From Hysterium pulicare CBS 123377 (taxonomy: Eukaryota; Ascomycota; Dothideomycetes; Hysteriales; Hysteriaceae), in NCBI GenBank assembly GCA_000467715.1, contig AJFK01000058.1:1-64000 (forward strand): DNA of 64,000 nucleotides, written 5' to 3'. Each line of letters starts with the position of its first letter. Position 1 is the stretch's first letter. Shown piece after piece: positions 43,134-55,442 of the stretch. Under the pieces are notes generated by a model, which ran no database searches, was not told where the DNA came from, and worked only from the letters and a program-made list of their open reading frames with translations. Both the position numbers and the translations under genes were made by a program.

Positions 43134-45043
43134 AACCATCTCGAACTATAAAATGAAGCTGGTACGGCAATAATCAGAGCACGATCTTAGCGCAAGCATG
43201 AGAGGCTGCCGTGGTGGTGGAACAAGTGGTTGAAACGTTGCGTGGGGATGCGAGCGTACAGAGACACCCGCATACTTATGGACTCTCTCGAGTGGGATAC
43301 GACTGACACTGCAAGGTGCCTCACTATATTGTTTTAGCTTAACAATCTGGACCAATACGCTATCTGTTATGTATCTAGCAGTACTTTGTGAACGAGCGAA
43401 ATGTTCCTAGGATATCATATGGAGGCACTTCGAGTGCTTTCATTAAAGTGTGTCTCTTCGCAACAAACCCCGTTCCACCCTTCCAAAACCGTAATAGCTG
43501 AAAGAGGCATGTTTGTGGTGCCACGGTTAGAGTATCCAGTAGCACGGCTGGTGTCATTATTCATCGTATTACCAACTCCTTTAGCAATACAAGTCTAGTA
43601 CGATTCTATTCTATATACTACCTACTAAATAATCTCAAGGATGGCAACTTGCTTTAATGCCTTTCCTAGAGTCTGATACGGCTTTGTAGATCGGTAGTAA
43701 GGAAGATGGTAGGCGCAGACCCTCTAAAAACGGCGAATTATGACACCTCGTGTACAGCAAAGCTTTTCACATCAATAGACTTTTTATTGCGTGGAAGTTG
43801 ATTGTGAGCTACCTAGGTATTCCGAACACTCTTGCAGCCTGCTCTCTCTCTGTGTTTACAATATATGTAGCCACCCCACAATCGACTCACGCACGATTGG
43901 GACAATACGTAACGCCCTTTGAGTATACCCAACAATCTAGGTCAAAGTCGTGAGATGCAAACAGCATTGACCTACGTTAATGAATCCGGAGTAACGCTAG
44001 CATGTAGAGATCAGTGAAAGGCGTAGATGCAATTAGTGAATGACTCTGGGCGTCCATAGGTCTGTCCTGGTTAATTTCAGGTCTCAAATGCGTGCGCTTA
44101 CCGCTAAATAAGCGGAGACAACAACGAAAGAGAGCTAAAAAGATTAGTGGCGAGCGTCGGAGGTGAAGATATTAGTTATGAAAGCATGATGCCTTACTGG
44201 TCACCCTCTAAGTACAATATTAATGATTCCGTAGGTTGACTTTCCCTTCGGAGATTTAGTCCAGAGCTTCACAGCGGCCTTGCTCTTACCGTCATCGATG
44301 CTGCAATGAATACAGGCCCAAGATTTTACAGCTCCATATAGATACTTTAGAATATGAGCTCAGACATTGATATACCTCACCACCATCCTCCACTACCAAC
44401 AAAACCAAATCTGAATTTCTGGTTTGGTACAACCAAACGGAATGTTCTGGATACCGTGGGAGCTGAAGACTTGAAGTCTTCTTCAAATAAGTTGGAGGAA
44501 TAACGAGGCAGGACGGCAGTTTCCGAATTGATCTGTTGTGACTGCGGCTCTTCGGAATCGGAGACTCGTTCTTGCGCAGGCCCGTGCGCAATTTGCGGAT
44601 ACAAAAGGCTCGCGTTTCCTCCACATTCCCCTTCTTTTTCTTCTTCTTTATCCTAGTGCACGGTAAGTCAACCACCCCCCAACCTCACCACATCGAACCT
44701 GCCACTGATTTTCTCTTTAGGGCATACGCGTATCAGTGAGGATTCGTCCGAGATCGTGTTTTTGCTAGTTGAAAACTACAACTATTTGACTGCTCTTGTT
44801 GGTCTTCGGATCGGCAAGGAATTTTTGGACCACCCAACTGTGAGATCTTCTCTCTCAACACAACCTCTTTTCATTGTTGCTTTCACCTTGCGTGGGACCT
44901 CGAAGAAGAGACTGAGACTTGGCTGACGCTATGAAGTCGGTGTCGACTGCGGCTTCTTGCGCGTTTGACTTGGCAGGCAGGTTCCTTTGTGGGGCCGCAT
45001 CTTTGGCCTCGGGGGGCAGAGGCGACTCAACATCATCGTCAAC
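43134..45043. other. Long intergenic region, no gene seen
   Basis: About 1.9 kb. It contains palindrome copy 3 and an A/T-rich stretch at 43560-44250. Short frames, including a Lys-rich one on the minus strand at 44292-44675, look like chance. The segment at 44640-45043 should include the leader of the next gene. Confidence 0.4.
43810..43819. repeat. TACCTAGGTA palindrome, copy 3
   Basis: A perfect copy in the middle of the long intergenic region, 677 bp after the CHY-gene stop codon. Confidence 0.85.
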
Positions 45044-46226
45044 ATGAAGACTGCTCTCATAACCGGAGGTAAGTTCTGTCGCTCATCAAACTGTGTAGCG
45101 TCTCCATCAGGGTTTAGCTATTACATATTAATGCTGCACAGCGAGTGGTTTGCTTGGCCGCCAAGTTCAACGGGCCTTTCAACTCGATGGTTGGAATGCA
45201 GTAGGCACTGGTTTCACTCGATCGAATCCACCATCCATCATCAAACTTGACATAGCCGACGCGAAACGTATTGGACAAGTTCTTGATGAAGTAAGGTGCG
45301 TAAGTACTTGTGCGAAAAGATGGACGGCGTGCTGACCGACGGTCTATGATACGCAAGACCAGATGCAGTGGTGCACTGTGAGATCTCCGCAACCTGCCAC
45401 CCTACATTTTTAATGCTTCATGCTCGTTCGACATCGATATCCTTCATTGCTGACCCATGTCTTTCAAACAGGTGCTGCAAACCGCTCTCCCGATTCATGC
45501 TCGGCTGACCCAGATGCTGCCCGCAAAATCAACGTAACGGCGACCCACGCTCTCGCTGAAGCAACTTCTTCACGAGGCATATTCCTTATCTACATTTCCA
45601 CCGACTATGTTTTCTCTGGCCGTCCAGGCGAAGCACCTTACACAACGTCCTCCACTCCAAACCCTCCAAATGTATACGGTCAGACGAAGCTAGATGGCGA
45701 GACAGCTGTGCTGGAAGTCGACGCCGCCGAGGCCAATAAGGATAATCGAACGGGTGGTCGTCTAGGGCGAAGCGTTGTCCTCCGTGTGCCTGTCTTGTAC
45801 GGAGTCTGCGAGCCTTCCGAAAGTGCTGTCAATACTCTAATGTCGCAAGTGTGGGCGGCGCAGGACATCAAGGCATCGGATGCGAAGATCAAGATGGACG
45901 ATTATGGCAAGCGATTCCCAACGAATACAGAAGATGTTGCCCGAGTGTGTCGTGATATTTGCAAGTTATACCTCGATCCTATAAATTCGGAGAAGGAGTT
46001 ACCGAGCGTCCTACAATTTTCTTCGGAAGAAATGATGACAAAATGGCAGATGTGTCAGGTGTTCGGGGAAATCCTAGGCTTGCCGCTGGATGGGCTGCAG
46101 CCATACAGCCCAGAAGAGGGCCAGCAAGATGGTGTCAAGAGGCCTTATGATTGCCATCTAGATACAAGTGCCTTAAAAGAGCTGGGAATCGATGTTCATA
46201 CCGTGACTTTCCGGAACTGGTGGTAA
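45044..46226 (+). CDS. RmlD-like reductase related to methionine adenosyltransferase subunit beta (MAT2B)
   Basis: Four exons (45044-45068, 45142-45295, 45358-45377, 45472-46226) give 317 residues. The extended short-chain dehydrogenase fold is shown by the Rossmann start KTALITGASGLLGRQVQRAF, RPDAVVHCAANRSPDSCS, IYISTDYVFSGRPGEAPY and the catalytic YGQTKLDGE (YxxxK). The sequence follows the MAT2B/dTDP-4-dehydrorhamnose reductase branch. In animals MAT2B is a regulatory subunit of S-adenosylmethionine synthetase; in fungi the role is not established to my knowledge. The length matches the family (MAT2B 334). Exon 3 has only 20 nt, and the intron before it ends in AAG. Confidence 0.9.
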
Positions 46227-47434
46227 GCCCTCTCGGCCAAAGTTATTGAAATCCTTTAATCATGTTCTAGGAGAAGAGAAATCGGCGCATTTCGCCACTA
46301 GTACTACTACCTATTCAAGTGCCTATATTTTGCAACGGTCTATATCACAATGGATAATTCGTGTCGTGCTCATAGCCTCCATCCAATACCAGGTTCACAT
46401 ACAGCAGCACCCTGAGGGACCCTGTTGGGATTGAGAACCCTCATCTCTCTTGATTCACCTCAAAAACCTTTAGTAGATCATACTAGCCATTATACGATTA
46501 GTCGGACACATATTAAAGCGTCGTGAATTTGTTATTCGTTTAGTGCGTTGGGTTTCCATCTGGCTTGAACTGTGATGGAACTCCAACGTTCAGTTGTATT
46601 AGTTTTCTTCCTTTTGCTCAATTTCCTAGTTTTATTGTCTCTCGTCCGAAAATAATATACTTTTTGTGGTTGCGTTTCACTGCAATTATCTGTCGCGCGA
46701 CCTGAGCTCTACTTTCCGCAACCTTTATCAATATTCCATCGTACGTTCGCGTCCTTCCGCATCCTTTCGCATGATTGATTTGGTCTTTGCATTATGCATT
46801 GCAGCGCGTTCGCTGTTATGAGCCTTACCCTTGTCAATGCTTTTCTGGTCTTCGGTCAAGAAGAAAGAATTTATCCATACATTAAGACCGACTCTTCAAC
46901 TTTTGAAATCGAATCGGCATATTAGTCCTCATGGCCTCCGATGTTTCAGGTATCCGAATAGGTATATTATTAGATAAAATGAGATAGATGATTGGTCGTG
47001 ATCTTCCAATGCGGCGCATACGGCGCAGCAGCGCCAAAGCAGGCGCTTATCTTCCACCAGCTCCATCATTACTTCGAGGTCCGCCGCAAGTGAAGGATGG
47101 GGCACAACACTCAAAACTCTCATCCTTAATTACCTTCGTCTCTGGAATACGTCTTCGATTTGTCATTGCGCCTTCGTGTTGGCATCGAGCTTTTGAATTA
47201 CATGGATAATTCTGTCAACGGCGAAAGCATCTGGCTCAAGTTCGGGAACCGCGATCGAAGCCATTCCGTTCGAAGATTACAAAACCATCATTCTGTAACT
47301 ACATCCTCGTCTTCCCAGCCTGGCGTGCCAGTTCGATCATTTTGGAAACAATTCCTTGCCCTCTTTACTCGCAATTCTCAAAGAAAAGAAGCGAACGTAG
47401 GCAAGTGGCATTGGCTCTCCCATCCCTTTCTTAC
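46227..47434. other. Intergenic region, no supported gene
   Basis: About 1.2 kb, T-rich at 46480-46760. A frame at 47202-47441 (starting MDNSVNGESIWLKFG) looks somewhat coding and ends at a good branch-and-acceptor sequence just after 47435, but the frame does not join to the next gene, so it was not included. It may be a 5' exon with a donor I misplaced. Confidence 0.35.
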
Positions 47435-50400
47435 ATGCTAACCTTCTCATCAGACTCTGATCCCCCTCTATGGAAACCTGTCGCTCTCAGAGCTCCCACC
47501 TTGATATGCGCAATTCTCATCTCGTTGGCCCTGATCATTATCATTCAATCACTTTTGACCAAATCCAAGGCCGATGGAGGAATCCTGTTCGCCGCAAGTG
47601 TCAATGACATTCCACTAAGTCGGTCGTTTTTCTACCTCTACCTGCCTACCGTTATCGCAGTTATATACAGTATTTTTTGGAGCTGGATTGATCTCGAGAC
47701 AAAAAGAATGGAGCCGTACTATCAGCTGTCTAAGCCTCAAGGTGCCCTCGGAAAGGATTCACTGCTGTTACGTTATCCCTTTGACTTCCTTCCTCTTGTC
47801 CCTTTGAGGGCACTGAGGAGCCGGTAAGCAGTCACTACACAACCCTGCGATTGTAGCTGGGATCACGTCGCTGATCTGTACTAGACATTGGCCGGTTTTT
47901 TGGGCTTCGACCACGATGCTCGTCGTGACGTGGGGCCTGGTACCGTTACAAGCTGGCATATTCAGTACTAGTACGATCAACAGAACTTTCCACGAACCAA
48001 TGTTGGTTGCGACCAACTACCTGTCGCTCGATCAGCAGCGAGCGAAACTCACAGGGGATTATTCGCAGTCAGTATTCGGTATTATTTGGCTAAATGAAAC
48101 TTTACCCGCGTACATGGCTCGTGGTTTCGCCATTTCTCCATTTCAGTCTCAAAAGCCGTTGATTGCGCAAAACACAGAGGAATGGACAACTACCACTCGG
48201 CTTTTCAGTCTAGATGTGGCATGCGAAGAAGCGAATCTCGATAATGATATGTACTCCAGCAGCTATGGCTGCAAGTGGGGCGCCAACAGTGGTATCGATA
48301 ACGGCCGTAACGCGACTATTGGGGGAACGGGAGACCAGGAAACCAAGGAGTTCTCGGCATTGTATGTTGGATATTGGGATGATGATGGATTTGCGGACTA
48401 TTACCTTTCCAGTTATTGTCCTTCCAGCGCAAACCATACCTTCTTCGTCTCATTCACCCAGAATAAAAAAGCTGCAAGTGACCCACCAGGGAAGCAGACT
48501 AATTTGTTTTGTCAGCCAAGCTATTATTGGCAGGAAGTCAATGTAACGATTGATGCTGCACGGCATCCTATGAGTACCATTCCGATCGGGCCCAAGATGC
48601 CACTGTCGGCCCAGATGTACAATACGACCGACCTGGAATGGCAAATGAACTCAGGAACTCAGCGTCGAGATGTTAGAGGGCCAGTGCCAGCCACAACATG
48701 GCCGAACCAATTGGAGCGGATTGCGGGCATGGACATTAGCCCCACAAGCCCAGGGGGTGGGTTTCTTCAACCGATGGCCGCGTTTGCGATTGGAGCTGGT
48801 GCGCGTCCTCTGGAAGAATACTTGGACCCGGAGACACTCAGGGAGTCCTATGAAGCAGCCTATCAATTACTGTTCGCTCGCTCAATGGTGGAGGTTCTGG
48901 AATCAGACTTCTCCGCTACGAACCTGACTACTGGGACTCGTCAATATCGTGTTCAAGCAGTAGTTGTCGTTCCCACGTTTACGTTTCTGGTTGAAGGCTT
49001 GTTGGCCCTGATTTCAATATTAGGGGTTGCCTTGCTGTGGCTCTCATTGACTCGGCCACGACGACTATCCTCTAATCCAGCACCGATAGCTGCGACGATG
49101 TCTCTGGTCGCGGACGACAAAGTCTTACTGACCGAATTTGAAAATCTTGATTGCGCCACCATGTCAGATATTGAGCACAAGGTCCGCGACAGGACTTTCC
49201 GACTGCAGCATAATCCTTATGGCAGCTTGTACGTATCTCTTTTCCCGAGGTGGCTGCATTGAGCCTGCGTCAAATCATATGATCGAGATCAGTATTTCCG
49301 AGTCAAATGCTCTAGACACGCTTAGCTAATTCTAATGAAGCATTACTACAGACTCACTTGATGATATAGTCGGAGAAGACGACTCTGATGCTGGGTATTC
49401 GAAGGAGATCCGTAAACCCGTGCGGCCATCAGAGCTTCGTCTCTTCACAGTCATACCGTTTACAACTTTAAACATAGCACTAGCAGCTACTCTGGCGTTC
49501 CTTTTTGTCAAGGCCCGATCCCACGGTACTCCTCTAGGCAACGTCTGCTGTCTCAGATGCTAATCAACTCGCAGGCCTTCCGCTGCCGTCCAAACATCGA
49601 ATAGTGCTACAGATACTTGAGAACTACTTACCAACAGCAATTGCCACGTTTATAGAGCCCGTTTGGGTAGTAATAAATCGACTGTTCTGTATGTTGCAGC
49701 CCCTTGAAGAACTGCGAGGAGGAAAGGCGCCAGCCATGAAGACTTTGAGTTTGGACTACAACTCCCTACCTCCTCAACTCGTCATTTGGAAAGCTTTAAA
49801 TGCTTCTCATTTCACGCTGGCTGCAGTCTGTGCTATGGCTCTCCTCGCAAATCTATTGGCGGTCGCATTTAGTGGGCTTTTCTTCGAAAATCAGGTCCTA
49901 GTCACACATCCTGTCACCTTGTTGCCGACATTTCAAGATAAGTTCGTTAGCATCAACGGGTCTGTGGGGCCTGACAGAACTGGAACTACAAGTAGTGGCC
50001 GATCAGGAGCATACCAAGGAGGGCAAGGGACTGACCAATTCATTCTCGCAGAGTCTAATATAACTGTCAACACACCTTTGCCGACGTGGACTGATTCCCG
50101 ATTCTTATATATTCCCTTCCAAGCCGAGCCAAGATCAGACTCAGTACAAGGATATCGGGGCACAACACGAGCGTTTGGCGCCAATGTACAATGTCTTCCA
50201 TTAGCTTTCACCTCGGCTGCCGATGTTACCGCTAAAGTATGGGCCGATCCAAATGCTAGCGCCGACTCTCTTAGTTTCACAATGACAATGGACTTTGGAC
50301 TCGGCCATACAATTGGTTGCAGCGGTGAGGATTTTCAAGCACGTCAACCGCCCTGTCGAAGCGGCATCAAAGGGCCCTCGGCGATGGAGCTCATATCCCG

Positions 50401-51361
50401 CTTGATTAGTCTTCCAAATGCAACCGATGTCGAGAGAGACATTTGCTCTCAATCAGTTTTCCTCGGCTGGGTTCGCGATACAGGGTCGACTGCATGCGCG
50501 CCCAATCAGACAAAGACCCTAGATCCAAGCAACTCGTTCTTTATGGGCTGTCGCCCAAGTCTGCTAACAGGTCTTGCTGACGTTGAAGTGGACGAGAAAG
50601 GATACGTACAGAGGACTAACATGAGAAGTATATCGTCTCCGGTGTCGACTACAATACTTTCTGAGTACTTCAGCAACGATCCTTCCAATCTATTTATGCA
50701 GGCCGCTCGGTACCTTTTCTCAAACATTGGCAGTACCCATCAAGATCAAATTGCTGTCTGGCATAATGATTCGTTTCCAAGCGACTTCATAAACTACCTT
50801 CTTGAGACTGAGTTGAATAGCAGTCAGATTCTAGACCCGAACTCACCTCCTCCAGCTTTCAAAGACGTGGAAGCACCTTTTGAGAGAGTGTATTCTCGAC
50901 TTTTCGCTATCTGGCTTGGGATCAATAAGGAGAACTTGCTGCTGCCTTCCAATGAGGACCCTCAGCCTTTGCCCGGATTCTCGATCGTTCAGGAAACAAG
51001 GATCTTTATCTCCAAACCAATGTTTATCATCGCTGAAGGTATCCTAGCTACTTACGTCGTCATCTCCATTATGGTCTACGTCCGGCGACCCGGGCGGTAT
51101 CTGCCGAGGTTGCCAACATCTATCGCATCCATCGTTGCACTTTTCGCGGCGAGTTCGGCGGTTCGGGACCTTCGAGGCACAGGTCACCTATCAACGAAGG
51201 AGCGCCAGCGGTATTTGAGTCGATTGAATCACAAGTACGGTTACGGATCCTTCGTAGGTGTGGATGGCAGAGTGCATGTGGGAATCGAAAGACAGCCTTT
51301 CGTAAGAACTATCCCAATACCTGGGATGTTGAAGAGGACAGGCTGGAATTTTCGCAAATGA
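47435..51361 (+). CDS. DUF3433 multi-pass membrane protein with two repeat units
   Basis: Four exons (47435-47823, 47885-49228, 49341-49525, 49575-51361) give 1234 residues. Each half starts with the DUF3433 pattern: WKPVALRAPTLICAILI and SWIDLETKRMEPYYQLSKP in the first, and a second copy with IEPVWVVINRLFCMLQPLEE near residue 660. Large luminal or extracellular regions with many Asn-X-Ser/Thr sites separate the helices, for example after HWPVFWASTTMLVVTWG. The family is common in Pezizomycotina, has two or more copies of the unit per protein, and has no known function. The start is the first ATG of the frame; an upstream exon is possible. The second intron ends in AAG, the only acceptor that keeps the frame. 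Confidence 0.85.
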
Positions 51362-53493
51362 AGTCTTTGGCTTGAGTTGATGAATATCTTATAGGAGGCG
51401 CTACAGAGGGTAAAAGAATTCGTGGCCAGACACGATATGTATGCTTATCAATATGGAGCTTGTCACCACATACTAGGCTATTTAGGTTTTGCGACATGGC
51501 TTGAATGGATCTGCCCTCCGTGCGAGCTCCCTGTTTAGTAGTGTTGGATCAGATCTGAATCAAGGGTAGGAGGCCTAATGATCAGTTGGAGGGTTTCAAC
51601 CTGTATCGCCAACGTGCACGGCCACCAAATCTCTTGGGGTCTGAAATTGTAAATATTACTGTATCATCAGGGCAATGCTACCTCCAACGCGTTTTTGAAC
51701 TCTTCCTAGTCACGCCAGTAGGTTTGACGTTAGACAACAATGCCAAATTGTTAGGTTCCGTAACGGCTTTGTCTCCAATTCGGCGGTTCGACTCAGCCAG
51801 TTAGGTAGGTGGACAATGGTAAGCCACAAACATGACATTCCGGGGTAAACATTCCGCAGGTGGGCATCGCTACCCGTGATCGTGATATGGTAACCTTAAT
51901 AGAAAAGCTTGAATGGCGTGCCGCGCGGCCACAGAAGGGCCGCAAAGTTGATCATTTGATACAGTAGTGCGTTCTAGATGGAAAAGCATCGAAGTAGGCC
52001 CTGTTACTTAGCTGCCTGTGTAGGCTCCCAGCTCCCGTTTGGCTTGACCATGGTCCCGGTGTTCCTACAGAATTCATCTGTATCGAGTGCCTACGGAATC
52101 CCTAGCGAAGGAGGTGCTTTTTAGTAGCCAACCTGAAAAGAGGCGCAGACATGGCAACTGGATGCGAGAGCCACCTCGACTGCGCCCTTTGCAGGATCTC
52201 AACTGTTTGTGTGACTTGTCGGGCCATGAGTTGGGTCTCACAAGTCTCACAAGCCCCGAAGGTGAGGGCTCGTGGAAAGACAAGCGCTTGCAGTGCGGAC
52301 AATGGCTGTTGTCCTGGCCATGATGTCGTGTTTCACGTCGCCAGCGGGACACGATGCTGCTCGGCCGCCATCCACTCCCACCCTGGTTTCAACCATCACC
52401 TCGGAACTACTAGCCCGCTTCCGGTAAGCCTCAAAGGTTATCGATTGTGCACCGATCATGGACCGCCACTCAGGCCATCTTCTCTTCGCTGCACTCCTTC
52501 ACCCGGCGAAGCAGTCCAGAAACACCCATATCTGCAGTACCTTTCGAAACAAGGCGCGTCCATCTGCAAGTGTTTTTCGTTAGCCTCCGCAAACCTGATC
52601 CAGCGGTGGCGTACACCCTCAGCATCTCCTTTTTCTTCACCAAGTTGAAACAAAGATAGAAACCAGAGGACTGTGTTGGTCAGACTCACAGCAGTAGACG
52701 CTTTCCAATACGCATGCAAAGACCAGCCCAGCCACGCGGGAAGAGGTGAACGTGACGTTCTGAAGCATCGCCATCTGCTACGGCCGGCGCCTACCTCCTA
52801 ATGAATGGCCATATAGTGCTATCTTGCTTCTTAAACTATGTTGAATGCTGTTTCATTTCAACTCCCCAGTGGCACTGGCCATCTAGCCAATACTGATGTT
52901 TCACCGGCCATGGACGTATTTAACGGCTTCCGTCCCACGGCCTATCTTTCATCTTACCAGGAGACGCCTCCCTAAACTTCTTGTTTCTATTGTTCTCCAT
53001 TGTTCTTTGTTGTTACCTCTCGCCTGCGGCAGAGCTCTTTGTCTCTTGAATTTCTGGGAAATTCCTATTACCATTTACAATCCTTTGCAGCGCTGTAAGG
53101 CTTCACTGTTGGCTTTACAACTATTCTACCTACATTAACCAGCAAGACTTGTTCCGGTACGTCACAATACATTCTATTATCCACATTCCATTATCCACCG
53201 ACATTACCCAGCCCCTTCTCAATGACATTGTTCTCATGATTGTAATGTTTGTTGTTGATAACATTATCTCTTTGTTCGCCTTTTCCACAATGTCTGGAAT
53301 TGTTTATATAAAAAACTCCATGGACCCAGCCTGCTTCTTCTTCCACAACTTCTTCAATCATCGACTCTAATCCTCGCCTAGGTCTTCTACTGTCAACTAA
53401 ACTACTCTCGTTGCATCGCTCAGCAGGTCTAGCGATTTCTATCAAGCCGAAACATTCGCTCAACCTTCCGCACGTTTCATTCCACATACCAAA
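51362..53493. other. Long upstream region of the LPMO gene
   Basis: About 2.1 kb without a supported gene. The plus-strand Cys-rich frame at 52151-52648 has no family similarity. The last 600 bp are pyrimidine-rich and contain a TATA box, consistent with a long regulated promoter. Confidence 0.4.
53305..53312 (+). promoter_or_regulatory. TATA box of the LPMO gene
   Basis: TATATAAA followed by a further A run lies 182 bp upstream of the LPMO start codon. A start site about 30 bp downstream would give a leader of roughly 150 nt, which is pyrimidine-rich. Strong, inducible fungal genes for secreted enzymes often have such boxes. Confidence 0.5.
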
Positions 53494-54666
53494 ATGAAGT
53501 ACACCACGACTTTGGCTGCCGCGGCCTTCACCTTTCTCAACACTGTCAACGCGCACATGAAGCTGAACTCCCCTGTACCATACGGCGCCGCGACCTTGAA
53601 CAACTTCCCTCTGGACGATACCGGCTCCGACTTCCCGTGCAAGCAGCGTGATGGAGTTTACGATATCTCCACGATGAATAACTATGAAGTGGGAACTCCA
53701 CAGACCTTGAGCTTCATTGGTGCTGCAGTCCACGGCGGTGGAAGCTGCCAGGTCTCCGTAACGCTTGACCAGCAGCCTACCAAGAATAGCCAATTCAAGG
53801 TGATCCACAGCATTATCGGCGGTTGTCCATCAAATGTGACGGGTAATATCGAGAACAATGGGGTTGAGGATCCCAACGGTCACCAAGCAGCCGTCTTTGA
53901 ATTTACTCTTCCCAAAGGGATGCCCAACGGCCAGTATACTCTCGCCTGGACGTGGTTTAATAAGGTTGGCAATCGCGAAATGTATATGAACTGTGCGCCA
54001 ATTACTGTTACTGGTGGCGGAACCGACAAATCCGTCATGGAAAAACTTCCAGATATGTTCGTCGCCAACATTCCCCACGCGCAATGTCAAATTCCGGCCG
54101 ACACCAACTTCCAGTTTCCCAACCCAGGCGACTCTGTCGAGACTCGGGAGGCTGCCGCAATTGGAACCTCTCTGATGGACGGCGGTGGTTGCGCTTCCAT
54201 GACGAAAATGGGCGCCGGAGCTGGCACGCTCGGCCAAGCTGCGTCTGCAACTGGCGGTGCCTCTCAACCTGCCGCTTCTAGCGCTGTCCCAACATCTGTA
54301 AACACGGGCGGTATTTTTGCTCCTAGTGCAGCTTCATCCGGCGCTATGCAAACTTCCTTCACGACCCTTCTCATAACAACAACTGCCGGCGGAGCTGCAC
54401 CATCTGTTCCCGCATCCAGTGCAGCCCCTATCGCTGGCGGCACTGGTGTAGCATCGGCTCCATCAGCTTCCAGCTCCGGTGTTGCTTGCTCAACTGACGG
54501 TGCCGTTGTCTGTATGGGAACCACTCAGTTCGGGATTTGCGACCATGGCTACGCTATCCCACAGGCTCTTGCTTCTGGCACGACCTGCTCAAATGGGGCA
54601 ATTACAAAACGCACTACTCGCCGCATCCCACTGGCTGATCGTCGACGGGCCGTCGAGCAAATCTAA
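53494..54666 (+). CDS. AA11-like lytic polysaccharide monooxygenase with X278-type C-terminal module
   Basis: A single exon of 390 residues. The signal peptide ends VNA, leaving His21 as the N-terminal residue (HMKLNSPVPYG), the first ligand of a copper histidine brace. The second His lies in AAVHGGGSCQ, and the likely axial Tyr in WFNKVGNREMYMNCAP. Together with DFPCKQRDGVYD this follows the AA11 pattern, a family acting oxidatively on chitin. A Ser/Ala/Thr-rich linker (about 235-320) leads to a Cys-rich module (CSTDGAVVCMGTTQFGICDH) that resembles the X278 module of some AA11 enzymes, and a basic tail follows. It is probably secreted and acts on chitin of its own or other cell walls. Assignment to AA11 rather than a sister LPMO-like family is from memory. 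Confidence 0.8.
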   Translation: MKYTTTLAAAAFTFLNTVNAHMKLNSPVPYGAATLNNFPLDDTGSDFPCKQRDGVYDISTMNNYEVGTPQTLSFIGAAVHGGGSCQVSVTLDQQPTKNSQFKVIHSIIGGCPSNVTGNIENNGVEDPNGHQAAVFEFTLPKGMPNGQYTLAWTWFNKVGNREMYMNCAPITVTGGGTDKSVMEKLPDMFVANIPHAQCQIPADTNFQFPNPGDSVETREAAAIGTSLMDGGGCASMTKMGAGAGTLGQAASATGGASQPAASSAVPTSVNTGGIFAPSAASSGAMQTSFTTLLITTTAGGAAPSVPASSAAPIAGGTGVASAPSASSSGVACSTDGAVVCMGTTQFGICDHGYAIPQALASGTTCSNGAITKRTTRRIPLADRRRAVEQI

Positions 54667-55442
54667 ATGTGGTAGTCCACAATTCTGGTCTTTCAACATC
54701 CGAGCATTTGTCTGGAGTTTTGCGCGCGCAATATACCTTGACGTAGATCTTGGTGAGCAGCATATGGCAGTGTATAAAAGCGAGGCTTTGCATCAGCCGG
54801 GCGTTCATTGTCATTCTTTCTGATTTCTGTCCCTTCTATTGTACCCTCTCCCGGTTGGTCAGAGTGGGCAAGGGCACGGTTGTTTTTGATACCATTGCTG
54901 ACTAGCTGATGCCTCGGGTGTCATATAGCATAGTCCTTGAATATAAGAAGGCCCTTGCGGGTTCGTATATACTTATCTTGACTCCTTTGTGCAGCATTAA
55001 TTGTGATACCAACGTGATTCCTGCGAAATGCAGGTGGTAGACGGGGAAGGAAATGACTAAGGTGGCATTTCGGGTCCAAAGGGCTGCCGTAGGACAAGTG
55101 GGAGCCTAGGCGATGGCTGCATTCTTGTCGCCTGCCCTCTGGAAGGGAACTCCTCAGCCCTAAGGCACCACGGCACACACCCCAACGCACCAACGCCCTT
55201 TTCCAGCTCGCCACCTCAGGTCTCAAGGCGCCGTGACCTTCCTCGCGACCATCATCTTTCCATTCACCAATTCATATTGCAGCCCGTGTCTCTCACGCCC
55301 ATCGAGAGAGTGGTCGCCCGTGTCGCTTCACGCAATTCCCCGCCACAACCTCAAAGGGTCCTGTTACCCTCCTCTCCCCCGCCCTCACGCCGACTTCCCC
55401 TATTGAATCGCATTCTTACCTCATTCTCACACCCTCGCCACC
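54667..55442. other. Intergenic region with the calcineurin promoter
   Basis: About 780 bp. The last 250 bp are very pyrimidine-rich (CT-rich leader up to CACCATGG at 55443), typical of a strongly translated fungal gene. No other gene is seen. Confidence 0.45.

Noticed and set aside
44292-44675. Lys-rich minus-strand frame of 127 codons
   Set aside because: The Lys run comes from a CTT/TTC-rich strand; no similarity and no splice-supported extension.
51785-51794. GGTTCGACTC, a match to the tRNA B box
   Set aside because: No A box at a suitable distance and no cloverleaf could be folded around it.
52151-52648. Cys-rich frame upstream of the LPMO gene
   Set aside because: No domain or signal peptide, overlapping open frames on other strands, and position inside a long promoter region.
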